A stretch of DNA of 64,000 bases, from assembly GCF_004005865.1 (NCBI RefSeq), contig NZ_SACN01000001.1, forward strand, positions 2,542,001-2,606,000. The letters run 5' to 3'. Made by a program: the position numbers and the translations under genes. Below, piece by piece: positions 18,541 through 27,092 of the stretch (its first letter is position 1; the number at the start of each line of letters is the position of its first letter). The stretch is from Sphingomonas crocodyli. GTDB taxonomy: Bacteria > Pseudomonadota > Alphaproteobacteria > Sphingomonadales > Sphingomonadaceae. The notes beneath the pieces are model-generated. The model was not told the origin of the DNA, did not search any database, and worked only from the letters and a program-made list of their open reading frames with translations.

Positions 18541-20106
18541 TCAGGCCTGAACCAGCTTCGGATTGCCGTGCTCAATCGCGAAGGTCGCGCGGGTGCTGAC
18601 CACGCCGCCGGGTTCGTGGACCTTGTCGACGGTGCGGAAGCGGCTGGTCCACAGGTCGGGCGCGACATCGCACAGCAGATAGCCGCGCTGGTCCTGCTTG
18701 AACTTTAGCGTCGGGTTAGCGGCCATCACCTGCGCCTGATCGTAGCGCGCATCGCTGCCCGATCCGCCCGAACTGATCGATGTGGAGACGAACTCGACCG
18801 CGACGGGCTTGCCCGCGCCGTCGCCGGGCGCAAGCTCGCCCGCGAAATTCTGATGCTCGTCGCCGGTCAGCACCACGACATTGCCGAGGCCGTCGAGATT
18901 GCGGAGCAGCCGATCGCGCGGGGCGAGATAGCCGGCCCAGCTGTCGAAGTTGCGCGTCGGCTTCGGCCCCGCCACGCCGTCCCGATCGCGCGCGAGGTTC
19001 ATCATCATCACCTGTTGCGCCAGCACGTTCCAGCGGCCGGCCTTCTGCCGCAATTCGCTGGTCAGCCACGCCTCCTGCGCCGATCCCAGCACCTGCGCCT
19101 TCGGATCGCGCACGGCGTCGCATTCCGCCGTGAAGTTTTCGCCGCACGGCCGGGACGTGCGGAACTGGCGAGTGTCGAGCAGGTGGATGTCGGCGAGATC
19201 GCCGAAGCGCGCGCGGCGATAGGCCTGGATCGACGCGCCCATCGGGATCGAGGCGCGGCGCAGCGGCATATATTCGTAATAGGCCTGAAACGCGGCCTGT
19301 CGGCGGAGCAGGAACAGTTCGGGCGGGGTGCCCTGCGCGCTGTGATCGCTGACCCAGTCGTTCGAGACTTCGTGATCGTCGAAGGTGGCGAACCAGGCGG
19401 CGGCGCGGTGCGCGGCCTGCAGGTTCGGATCCATCCGGTACTGGGCGTAACGCAGGCGATAATCGTCGAGGCTGTAGAGTTCATCGCCCAAATGATCGCG
19501 CACGACCGGGATCGATCGACCGTCATGGCCGGGCTTGCTCATCAGCTTGCGGCGGCCTTCGTAGATATAGTCGCCATAATGGTAGAGGAAGTCGATCTCC
19601 TGATCGGCGATGTCGGCAAAAGCGGTGTAGAGGCCGTCCTCCCACGCCTGACAGCCCGCGACCGCGAAGCGCATCCGATCGGTGCGCACGCCAATGGCGG
19701 GCAGCGTCTTCGCACGGCCGATCGGGCTGACCTCGCGCCCGATCCTGAAGCGGTAGAAGTAGGGCCGCGCGGGCTGGAGGCCAGCCAGTTCGACATGGAC
19801 CGAATGGCCGATTTCGGGGCGGGCGGCGGCGGTGCCCTTCTGGATGATCTGCTTGAAGCCCTCGTCGGCCGCGACCTCCCAGTCGACATCGACCTTCGCC
19901 ATCGGCATCCCGCCGTGCCGATCGAGCGGATCAGGCGCGAGCCGCGTCCAGATCACGAACCCATCCGCCGCCGGCTCCCCCGCCGCGACGCCCAGCCGGA
20001 AGGGATAATCCCGAAACAGCATCTGCGCCTTGAGGATCGCAGGCGCCGCCGCCGTGGCGGCCGCCGCACCGACCAGCAGGCCGCGACGGGTGATGAAATG
20101 GGTCAA
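18541..20106 (-). CDS. phoD: Tat-exported alkaline phosphatase D family protein
   Basis: A 521-residue metallophosphatase that hydrolyses phosphodiesters or monoesters outside the cytoplasm. The N-terminus has a twin-arginine signal (ITRRGLLVGAAAATAAAPAI) and matures around ILKAQ. PhoD features: FRLGVAAGEPAADGFVIWTRLAP (N-terminal Fn3-like PhoD_N), then metal-site segments FAVAGCQAW, FLYHYGDYIYEG, FATFDDHEVSNDW and VVLTGDEHQNF. Length matches PhoD (about 500-580 residues). The C-terminal part contains a polar SSGGSGSDARY loop. No Pho-box was sought by computation. It is convergent with the TetR gene. Confidence 0.94.
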   Translation of the reverse strand: MTHFITRRGLLVGAAAATAAAPAILKAQMLFRDYPFRLGVAAGEPAADGFVIWTRLAPDPLDRHGGMPMAKVDVDWEVAADEGFKQIIQKGTAAARPEIGHSVHVELAGLQPARPYFYRFRIGREVSPIGRAKTLPAIGVRTDRMRFAVAGCQAWEDGLYTAFADIADQEIDFLYHYGDYIYEGRRKLMSKPGHDGRSIPVVRDHLGDELYSLDDYRLRYAQYRMDPNLQAAHRAAAWFATFDDHEVSNDWVSDHSAQGTPPELFLLRRQAAFQAYYEYMPLRRASIPMGASIQAYRRARFGDLADIHLLDTRQFRTSRPCGENFTAECDAVRDPKAQVLGSAQEAWLTSELRQKAGRWNVLAQQVMMMNLARDRDGVAGPKPTRNFDSWAGYLAPRDRLLRNLDGLGNVVVLTGDEHQNFAGELAPGDGAGKPVAVEFVSTSISSGGSGSDARYDQAQVMAANPTLKFKQDQRGYLLCDVAPDLWTSRFRTVDKVHEPGGVVSTRATFAIEHGNPKLVQA

Positions 20107-20212
20107 GCGAGCACTCCGAATGCGGGAATGCGCGGGCTATGCGGACGTTCCGTGACGGAGATGTGTCGGCAGCGGCGAGACGATGACGCCAGCAAAAATG
20201 ACTCGCGAACAG

Positions 20213-21472
20213 TCAATCGAGCTTTTGAAGCTGATTTTTTACGACATTCATCGCTGTGCTTATCCAAGCGCTATCTGGGAAATGCGCCGCTAAGGGGGCC
20301 ATGCCCGCAGCGCTGCTAAGAGCAAGAGCAAGCAGGGCCGCAACTGCAACTTTCGACACAGCAGTCGATAAAGAATCCGATGTTTTCCGAGCAGATTTTT
20401 CAAATAAATCCGCTCCGTAATTAAAAACACTTATGATCATATTCTCAATTGATCGCCAAACGGCATAAACAGCCTTCACAGATGCCTCTGCAGGATTAGC
20501 GATCAAACGATTTAACGCAAAAAGTGTTCTAGGAACATTTTCATTAACATGTTCTGTATTTTTATTAACTTCTTCAATTATTCTTTGAAGAACACCTGAT
20601 ATTTTTACAATATCATCCGTAGAGGTTTTAGCCTCAGCGGCTTGAGTGACAAAACGATGCCACTCAGGGAATTGAGCCACATACATATTTATATGTAGCG
20701 CATGAGACTTAAGCATAGCCGCCACAATGTCCGGCAGCTCTTTTTCAAATCTCTGACATATTATCTCAAATCCAACATTAGCCATCCCTAACCGGACAAT
20801 GTCCGAGTTCGAATTAACCTTATCTTGAATATCCTTAATACTATCAAGCAGGCGCTTGTCACAATTTGTCATTTCGAGGTGACGAATTATCTCGTCACCC
20901 CTAGACGTTATCTCTTCTTTAGCTTGAAAAACATTGTTCTCATCTTGTTCAAGCGGACAAGCTGGCTGCTTGACCACAAGAAGGATGCCATCAACCACGT
21001 CAAATTTCGCGGGAGCAACATACTGCTCCCTAGGAACCACCGCTTTAATACGCCTGGCTGAAAAAGTGTCTGCGTTATCGAAAAACGATGCCTGCGGCAG
21101 AAAACGCTCGATGGACTGCAGGAGCAATCCAAGGGCCTCTCCTAGAGAAATGGTGCCTCCAGCCAATTTAGGGTCAAGCCTAGTCTGCCTTACCCTCATC
21201 GCCCTACCGCTATGATAGCGGATAGGAGAGAATTGTCGGAATATCGGGCTATCTATTAAATCCCTTAGCTCCTGATACAGGACATCTAAAGGATCATCAT
21301 CTCCAGTATATGCAGCCTGACGGAAATCAAAGCTAATTTCTTCTAGCGTCAAGTAAAGGGCACGAACACGGTTTCGAACATCACTCTGGCCTGATCGAAC
21401 AATATTCAAATCGATGCTTTGCTTCATAGAAGCAAGAACGATCAAAATATCGTCGACTACCTGTCGATCCAT
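20213..21472 (-). CDS. AT-rich gene encoding an unrecognised protein with a C-terminal membrane segment
   Basis: A 419-residue protein I cannot assign. Its DNA is visibly richer in A and T than all neighbours and uses codons such as AAA, ATA, TTA and AAT that are rare around it, which indicates recent transfer. The product is largely helical and charged. The N-terminal part contains VRALYLTLEEISFDF, the central part has coiled-coil-like heptads (ISGVLQRIIEEVNKNTEHVNENV), and near the C-terminus a hydrophobic helix reads VAVAALLALALSSAAGMAPL. There is no signal peptide and no recognised catalytic motif. A cytosolic sensor with a C-terminal membrane helix could fit a defence or toxin protein (inference only). 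It lies between phoD and nrdB, 18 bases downstream of the nrd operon. Confidence 0.8.
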   Translation of the reverse strand: MDRQVVDDILIVLASMKQSIDLNIVRSGQSDVRNRVRALYLTLEEISFDFRQAAYTGDDDPLDVLYQELRDLIDSPIFRQFSPIRYHSGRAMRVRQTRLDPKLAGGTISLGEALGLLLQSIERFLPQASFFDNADTFSARRIKAVVPREQYVAPAKFDVVDGILLVVKQPACPLEQDENNVFQAKEEITSRGDEIIRHLEMTNCDKRLLDSIKDIQDKVNSNSDIVRLGMANVGFEIICQRFEKELPDIVAAMLKSHALHINMYVAQFPEWHRFVTQAAEAKTSTDDIVKISGVLQRIIEEVNKNTEHVNENVPRTLFALNRLIANPAEASVKAVYAVWRSIENMIISVFNYGADLFEKSARKTSDSLSTAVSKVAVAALLALALSSAAGMAPLAAHFPDSAWISTAMNVVKNQLQKLD

Positions 21473-21490
21473 GCTCGAATGTCCAAATAT

Positions 21491-22540
21491 TTACTCGGCC
21501 GCGACGCCATCCCCGAACAGGCCCGCCTCGAGCGCGTCCTCGTTCGCGGCCGGAACCGCCTTGGCCGCCTTGCGCTTGTCGAAGGCGTCCCACACGTCGT
21601 TCCACTGGCCGCGGGTGGCGGCCTTCGAATATTCGGTCGCGCGGGTTTCAAAGAAGTTGGCGTGTTCGACGCCGTTGAGCAGCGGGGCGAGCCAGGGGAG
21701 CGGATGCTCCTCGATCATGTAGATCGGCTTGAGGCCCAGCTGGCCCAGGCGCCAGTCGGCGATGTAGCGGACATATTTCTTGATGTCCTTGGGCGTCATG
21801 CCGTTGACCGGGCCCATTTCGAACACGAGATCGATGAACGCGTCCTCGATCCGCACCGTCTTCTGGCACATGTCGAGAATGTCGTCCTTGACCGCCGGGG
21901 TCAGGCAGTTGCGCTCCTTCACGAAGGCGTGGAACAGGCGGATGATGCCTTCGCAGTGCAGCGTCTCGTCGCGGATCGACCAGGTGACGATCTGCCCCAT
22001 GCCCTTCATCTTGTTGAAGCGCGGGAAGTTCATCAGCATCGCGAAGGACGCGAACAGCTGCAGCCCTTCGGTGAAGCCGCCGAACATGGCGAGTGTGCGG
22101 GCGATATCCTCATCGCTGTCGACGCCGAAGGTCGCCAGATAATCGTGCTTGTCGCGCATCTCCTTATACTGAAGGAACGCGCTATACTCCGTCTCGGGCA
22201 TGCCGATCGTGTCGAGCAGGTGGCTGTAGGCCGCGATGTGGACCGTTTCCATGTTGCTGAACGCGGTCAGCATCATCTTGATCTCGGTCGGCTTGAACAC
22301 GCGGCCATATTTGTCGTGGTAGCAATCCTGCACCTCGACATCGGCCTGGGTGAAGAAGCGGAAGATCTGCGTCAGCAGGTTGCGCTCATGATCGGTGAGC
22401 TTCTGCGCCCAATCGCGGCAATCCTCGCCCAGCGGCACTTCTTCCGGCAGCCAGTGGAGCTGCTGCTGGCGCTTCCAATATTCGAAGGCCCACGGAAATT
22501 CGAAGGGCTTGTAGGCGCGCGATGCGGAGAGGAGCGACAT
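21491..22540 (-). CDS. nrdB: Class Ia ribonucleotide reductase, beta (radical) subunit
   Basis: Carries the di-iron/tyrosyl radical that drives nucleotide reduction by NrdA. Seen in the 349-residue protein: VEVQDCYHDKY (first metal carboxylate region), NMETVHIAAYSHLLD with Glu, His and, four residues on, the radical tyrosine spacing of class Ia enzymes, FTEGLQLFASF, and RDETLHCEGIIRLFHAF with the second Glu/His set. The C-terminal tail is acidic and ends in GVAAE, as needed to dock on NrdA. No ATP-cone is present at the N-terminus. Start chosen at 22540 (MSLLSASRAYKPF). Co-transcribed with nrdA. Confidence 0.97.
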   Translation of the reverse strand: MSLLSASRAYKPFEFPWAFEYWKRQQQLHWLPEEVPLGEDCRDWAQKLTDHERNLLTQIFRFFTQADVEVQDCYHDKYGRVFKPTEIKMMLTAFSNMETVHIAAYSHLLDTIGMPETEYSAFLQYKEMRDKHDYLATFGVDSDEDIARTLAMFGGFTEGLQLFASFAMLMNFPRFNKMKGMGQIVTWSIRDETLHCEGIIRLFHAFVKERNCLTPAVKDDILDMCQKTVRIEDAFIDLVFEMGPVNGMTPKDIKKYVRYIADWRLGQLGLKPIYMIEEHPLPWLAPLLNGVEHANFFETRATEYSKAATRGQWNDVWDAFDKRKAAKAVPAANEDALEAGLFGDGVAAE

Positions 22541-22556
22541 GGGGTGAGCCTTCCGT

Positions 22557-22796
22557 TCAGCTGAACAGGATGATGACGACGGCGAGCGCGAACATGACCG
22601 CTGCCGACAGGAGATTGCGGGCGCCGAAGGCGCGAAGCTGGGCGGGCGTTTCCTCACCCTCCCCCAGCACCGCGCCCGCCGGCGCGCGGGCGGCCTTGCG
22701 CGCCCGGCCGTACGCCGCGAAGGCGAGGCCGAGGCACAGCAGGCCGACCAGCGCGGTCACGGCCGCGATGATCAGGGGCAGGTTGAGGTCGTCCAC
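22557..22796 (-). CDS. Small two-TM protein between nrdA and nrdB
   Basis: A 79-residue protein with two hydrophobic segments (LIIAAVTALVGLLCLGLAFA near the N-terminus and LLSAAVMFALAVVIILF at the C-terminus) joined by a basic then acidic loop. It starts with GTG at 22796, four codons after the nrdA stop and in the same frame, with AAGG from the nrdA stop region as ribosome site. It sits 12 bases after nrdA and 16 before nrdB. I recognise no family; the position suggests a role linked to nucleotide reduction, or merely a lodged membrane gene. Confidence 0.72.
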   Translation of the reverse strand: MDDLNLPLIIAAVTALVGLLCLGLAFAAYGRARKAARAPAGAVLGEGEETPAQLRAFGARNLLSAAVMFALAVVIILFS

Positions 22797-22808
22797 GTCA
22801 GCCGGCCT

Positions 22809-24776
22809 TTACTGGCACGCCAGACATTCGTCGTAATCCTTCACCTCGACCTCGATCTGGCGAAGGTCGATCGTGTTGTCGGCCTCGACGCCGCCGGCGA
22901 AGCCCGCGCGCTGGATCGACTTGGACCGCAGATAATAGAGCGACTTGATGCCCAGTTCCCATGCGCGGAAGTGGAGCATCAGCAGATCCCACTTTTCCAC
23001 GTCGGCCGGGATGAACAGGTTCAGCGACTGCGCCTGATCGATATAGGGCGTGCGATCGGCCGCGAGCTCGATCAGCCAGCGCTGGTCGATTTCGAAGCTG
23101 GTCTTGAACACGTCCTTTTCGTCCTGCGTCAGGAAATCGAGATGCTGGACCGAACCGCCGCGTTCGAGGATCGAGCTCCACACCGCATCGCTGTCCTTCG
23201 ACTTTTCGGCGAGCAGCTTCTGCAGATAGACGTTCTTGATCGAGAAGCTGCCCGACAGCGTCTTGTGGGTGTAGATATTCGCCGGGATCGGCTCGATGCA
23301 GGCCGAGGTGCCGCCGCAGATGATGCTGATCGACGCGGTCGGCGCGATCGCCATCTTGCAGCTGAAACGCTCCATCACGCCCTGATCGGCGGCGTCGGGG
23401 CACGGGCCACGCTCGGTCGCCAACAGCATCGACGCTTCGTTAACGCCGGCGTTCACATGCTTGAAAATCTTGAGATTCCAGCTCTTCGCCATCGCGCCTT
23501 CGAAGCCGAGGCCCCGCGCCTGGAGGAAGCTGTGGAAGCCCATGACGCCCAGGCCCACCGAACGTTCGCGGCTGGCGCTATACTTGGCGCGGGCCATCTC
23601 GTCGGGCGCGCGATCGATATAGTCCTGCAGGACGTTGTCGAGGAAGCGCATCACGTCTTCGATGAAGCGCTTGTCGCCGTTCCACTCATCCCAGGTTTCG
23701 AGGTTGAGCGAGCTGAGGCAGCAGACCGCGGTGCGATCCATGCCGAGATGGTCGCGCCCGGTGGGCAGCGTGATTTCCGAGCACAGGTTCGAGGTCGAAA
23801 CCTTGAGGCCCAGATCGCGGTGATGCTTGGGCATCGTGCGGTTCACGGTGTCCGAGAAGACGATGTACGGCTCGCCGGTCGCCAGACGGGTTTCGACCAG
23901 CTTCTGGAACAGCGCGCGCGCATCGACCGAACCGCGCTTCGATCCGTCCTTGGGGCTCTTGAGCTCCCATTCCGCCCCGTCGCGCACCGCCTCCATGAAG
24001 GCGTCGCTCAGCAGCACGCCGTGGTGCAGGTTGAGCGCCTTGCGGTTGAAATCGCCCGACGGCTTACGGATTTCGAGGAATTCCTCGATCTCCGGATGCG
24101 AGACGTCGAGATAGCAAGCGGCCGAACCGCGGCGCAGCGACCCTTGCGAGATCGCGAGCGTCAGCGAGTCCATCACGCGGACGAAGGGAATGATGCCGCT
24201 GGTCTTGCCGTTCAGGCCGACCGGCTCGCCGATGCCGCGCACCGAACCCCAATAGGTGCCGATGCCGCCGCCGCGCGCCGCGAGCCACACATTCTCGTTC
24301 CAGGTGTTGACGATGCCCTCAAGGCTGTCGTCGACCGAGTTGAGATAGCAGCTGATCGGCAGGCCCCGGCCCGTGCCGCCATTCGACAGCACCGGGGTGG
24401 CCGGCATGAACCACAGCTTCGAGATATAGTCGTAGAGCCGCTGGGCATGCGCCTGATCATCGGCATAGGCCGACGCCACGCGGACGAAGAGATCCTGATA
24501 GCTTTCGCCGGGCAGGAGATAGCGATCCTTCAGCGTCTCCTTACCGAAATCGGTCAGGAGAGCATCGCGGCCATGATCGACCTCGACGGGATAGGGCTGC
24601 GGCAGGATCGCGGTCGAATCGATCGCTTCCTTCTTGGCGGCCTTCACCGCTGCTTCCACCATCGTCGCCACGTCGTTCGAGCTCACTTCGCTGCTACCAG
24701 AAAGATCCACCGCCCTTACTCCGTCCACACACCGTAGCGCATAGGCGCTCGCGGGGTTTGTTCCTGTTACGTTCAT
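22809..24776 (-). CDS. nrdA: Class Ia ribonucleotide reductase, alpha (catalytic) subunit
   Basis: Reduces ribonucleotides to deoxyribonucleotides. Seen in the 655-residue product: FMPATPVLSNGG and ISCYLNSVDDSLEGI (first redox cysteine), AARGGGIGTYWGSVRGIG (specificity-site region), STSNLCSEITLPTG (N-x-C-x-E active site), and C-terminal ECLACQ, the C-x-x-C pair that is re-reduced by thioredoxin. It is about 100 residues shorter than E. coli NrdA, and only ~74 residues precede the first conserved block, too few for an ATP-cone. The ATG at 24776 lacks a clear ribosome site; GTG at 24710 is an alternative. First gene of nrdA - small TM gene - nrdB. Confidence 0.96.
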   Translation of the reverse strand: MNVTGTNPASAYALRCVDGVRAVDLSGSSEVSSNDVATMVEAAVKAAKKEAIDSTAILPQPYPVEVDHGRDALLTDFGKETLKDRYLLPGESYQDLFVRVASAYADDQAHAQRLYDYISKLWFMPATPVLSNGGTGRGLPISCYLNSVDDSLEGIVNTWNENVWLAARGGGIGTYWGSVRGIGEPVGLNGKTSGIIPFVRVMDSLTLAISQGSLRRGSAACYLDVSHPEIEEFLEIRKPSGDFNRKALNLHHGVLLSDAFMEAVRDGAEWELKSPKDGSKRGSVDARALFQKLVETRLATGEPYIVFSDTVNRTMPKHHRDLGLKVSTSNLCSEITLPTGRDHLGMDRTAVCCLSSLNLETWDEWNGDKRFIEDVMRFLDNVLQDYIDRAPDEMARAKYSASRERSVGLGVMGFHSFLQARGLGFEGAMAKSWNLKIFKHVNAGVNEASMLLATERGPCPDAADQGVMERFSCKMAIAPTASISIICGGTSACIEPIPANIYTHKTLSGSFSIKNVYLQKLLAEKSKDSDAVWSSILERGGSVQHLDFLTQDEKDVFKTSFEIDQRWLIELAADRTPYIDQAQSLNLFIPADVEKWDLLMLHFRAWELGIKSLYYLRSKSIQRAGFAGGVEADNTIDLRQIEVEVKDYDECLACQ

Positions 24777-24931
24777 AGCAGAGGCAGTGGGACATAGATA
24801 GGGTGTCCGGACGGGATATCACCCCCGTCCATCGACGAATCCTGTCATGTTCCGGCTCGTTGCAGCGATTCGCGAGGGCCCCCGCCCATCCCGATCGAAC
24901 CACCACAATTTGCGTCAGCCCCTGTATGCCA

Positions 24932-24947
24932 ACACCATCTATAGTGC
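24932..24947. promoter_or_regulatory. Candidate NrdR box upstream of nrdA
   Basis: ACACCATCTATAGTGC matches 13 of 16 positions of the NrdR repressor consensus (acaCwAtATATwGtgt, quoted from memory). It lies about 160-240 bases upstream of the two possible nrdA starts in an otherwise gene-free stretch (24777-25074). NrdR normally binds two boxes one helical register apart; a second good box is not obvious, only a partial CCACAAT at 24903. The rest of this stretch shows nothing else I can name. Confidence 0.45.
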
Positions 24948-25074
24948 CGCATCCACGGGCAGGCGCAAGATGGAAAATTCCTCTTTCCACAGATGTTTCG
25001 CTTGACGCGGAAAACCGGGCATCGCGTGCGAGCCGCAGCTTTCAAACAGCTGAACGCGCCGTAATTTTTCCTTA

Positions 25075-25587
25075 ATGCAACCTTGTGAACATTCCACGGT
25101 TCTCGCTTCGTCCAACCGACGGAGAAAAAGAATCATCCGTAAGTTTGTGCTCGCCGCGATGATCGTGATCACCGCCGCCCCCGCTGTGGTGGCCGTCGAT
25201 TCTGCCGCTGCGCAGGATCGCCGCGACTGGCGCGACAATGGCCGCCGGGACAATGATTGGCGCAACGGCCGCAATTACGACTGGAACCGTTATGACCGTC
25301 GTGGCGGCCGCGATCATTATGACGCATCGCGCTATTATCGCGACGATCGCCGCTACAAGGAACGGCGCCTGACCCGCAACGACCGCATCTATCGCGGCGA
25401 TGATGGCCGCTATTATTGCCGCCGCAACGACGGCACGACCGGCCTGATCGTCGGCGCGCTGGCGGGCGGCGTGCTGGGCAACGTCATCACCAACGGCAAT
25501 TCGTCGCTGCTGGGCACTGTGATCGGTGCAGCGGGCGGCGGCCTGCTCGGCCGCTCGATCGACCGCGGCGAGGCGCGCTGCCGGTAA
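25075..25587 (+). CDS. 17 kDa surface antigen-type glycine-zipper protein
   Basis: An exported protein with a signal peptide (RKFVLAAMIVITAAPAVVAVDSAAAQ), a long Arg/Asp/Tyr-rich hydrophilic middle (about residues 48-115), then a C-terminal glycine-zipper GLIVGALAGGVLGNVITNGN and GTVIGAAGGGLLGRSI. That ending is the Rickettsia 17 kDa antigen family pattern, associated with the outer membrane; no lipobox cysteine is evident. The only upstream ATG is at 25075. However, the ribosome-like GGAG at 25121-25124 sits seven bases before tandem ATC codons (25132, 25135) just where the signal peptide begins, so a non-AUG start is possible. Confidence 0.8.
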   Translation: MQPCEHSTVLASSNRRRKRIIRKFVLAAMIVITAAPAVVAVDSAAAQDRRDWRDNGRRDNDWRNGRNYDWNRYDRRGGRDHYDASRYYRDDRRYKERRLTRNDRIYRGDDGRYYCRRNDGTTGLIVGALAGGVLGNVITNGNSSLLGTVIGAAGGGLLGRSIDRGEARCR

Positions 25588-25600
25588 ACCTAGCCCTTCC

Positions 25601-25723
25601 TCGTCATTGCGACCCCGAACTTGATCCGGGGGAAGCAATCCAGGCCCGAACCAGAAGAGGTTCGTGACCATCTCCAGTGCGGGCCTGGATTGCCGCGTCG
25701 CCTCCGGCTCCTCGCAATGACGA
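25601..25723. repeat. Family A palindromic repeat, hybrid copy
   Basis: Outer arms as in other family A copies, but the left arm runs TCGTCATTGCGACCCCGAAC into TTGATCCGGGG, a CCCCG/CGGGG stem not present elsewhere in the window, before rejoining the GCAATCCAGGCCC core. At 123 bp it is the longest family A copy. Lies in the gap after the 17 kDa antigen gene. Confidence 0.9.
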
Positions 25724-25814
25724 GCTTTGGGGGAAGAGGTTTAACGGAAGGAAGTTCCGTTAGCTTGACCCCCGCCCCTCCGCGCGCCAATCCGGCGACA
25801 TACCGGAGGGGATT

Positions 25815-27092
25815 ATGACCGACACCATCGCGCCGCCGTCACCAAGGCGCATCCTGCTGGCGAGCCTGACGGGCACGTCGGTCGAATTCTACGACTTCTA
25901 TATCTTCGCGACCGCCGCCAGCCTGGTGTTCGGGCCGACCTTCTTCGGCGGCTTCGCGCCCTCCACCCAGCTGATCTGGTCCTACACCTTGCTCGGCCTC
26001 GCCTTCCTGTCGCGGCCGCTGGGCGCGTGGGCGTTCGGCCATTTCGGCGACCGGATCGGGCGCAAGTCCACATTGGTCGCGTCGCTGATGGTGATGGGCG
26101 GATCGACTTTGCTGATCGCCTTCCTCCCCTCTTATGAGGCCGCCGGCTGGCTGGGCGCCTTCCTGCTCGCGGTGCTGCGCTTCGGGCAGGGCTTTGGTCT
26201 GGGCGGCGAATGGGGCGGTGCGGCGCTGCTCGCGGTCGAGAATGCGCCGCCGAACAAGCGCGGGCGATACGGCATGTTCCCGCAGCTGGGCGCGCCCGTC
26301 GGCTTCATCGCGGCGAACGGCCTGTTCCTGATCCTGGGCGTCGCCATGACGCAGGAGCAGTTCATGGCGTGGGGCTGGCGCCTGCCCTTCCTCGGTTCCG
26401 CCGTGCTGGTCGGCGTCGGGCTGTGGGTGCGGCTGAAGCTGACCGAAACGCCGGCGTTCAAGGCCGCGCTGGAAGAGGCCGAGCCTGCCAAGGTGCCGAT
26501 CGCCGAACTGTTTCGCGAGCATATGGTGCCGACGATCGCGGGCACCTTCGCCGCGGTCGCGTGCTTCGCGACCTATTATCTCGCGACCGCCTTTGCGCTG
26601 GGTTACGCGACCAAGAATCTGAGCATTCCCAAGGAGACGTTCCTGGGCGTGCAGCTGACCACGATCCTGTTCATGGCGGGTGGCATCGCGCTGGCGGGCT
26701 GGTGGTCCGACGTGAAAAGCCCGCGCTACGTGTTGATCGCGGGCTGCATCGGCACGATTGCGACCGGCGTATTGCTCGGGCCGCTGTTCGCGGGCGGGCA
26801 TCTGACGCCGATCTTTCTCTGGCTGGCGTTGGCCCTGTTCATGATGGGCTTCGTCTATGGGCCGCTGGGCGCCTTCCTGCCCTCGCTGTTCCCGCCGCGC
26901 GTGCGCTATACGGGCGCGTCGATGACCTTCAACATCGCGGGCATCCTGGGCGCCGCGCCGGTGCCCGCCGTCGCCCAATATCTCGCCGAGCGCGGTGGCC
27001 TGTCCTACGTGGGCTATTATCTGTCGGCGTCCGCCATCGTCAGCCTCGCGGCGCTGTGGTGGACGCGCCACCATGATGGTAAGCACGCCTGA
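25815..27092 (+). CDS. MFS transporter, metabolite:H+ symporter (MHS) type
   Basis: A 425-residue inner-membrane symporter with about twelve hydrophobic segments. The MHS subfamily signature is clear: SLTGTSVEFYDFYIFATAA in the first helix, SRPLGAWAFGHFGDRIGRK (loop 2-3 motif A), and RFGQGFGLGGEWGGAALL in helix 5. Relatives carry proline/betaine, shikimate, alpha-ketoglutarate or dicarboxylates; the substrate here is not predictable. A strong GGAGGGG precedes the ATG. Its stop shares a base with the next start (TGATG), so it is coupled to the VWA gene. Confidence 0.94.
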   Translation: MTDTIAPPSPRRILLASLTGTSVEFYDFYIFATAASLVFGPTFFGGFAPSTQLIWSYTLLGLAFLSRPLGAWAFGHFGDRIGRKSTLVASLMVMGGSTLLIAFLPSYEAAGWLGAFLLAVLRFGQGFGLGGEWGGAALLAVENAPPNKRGRYGMFPQLGAPVGFIAANGLFLILGVAMTQEQFMAWGWRLPFLGSAVLVGVGLWVRLKLTETPAFKAALEEAEPAKVPIAELFREHMVPTIAGTFAAVACFATYYLATAFALGYATKNLSIPKETFLGVQLTTILFMAGGIALAGWWSDVKSPRYVLIAGCIGTIATGVLLGPLFAGGHLTPIFLWLALALFMMGFVYGPLGAFLPSLFPPRVRYTGASMTFNIAGILGAAPVPAVAQYLAERGGLSYVGYYLSASAIVSLAALWWTRHHDGKHA

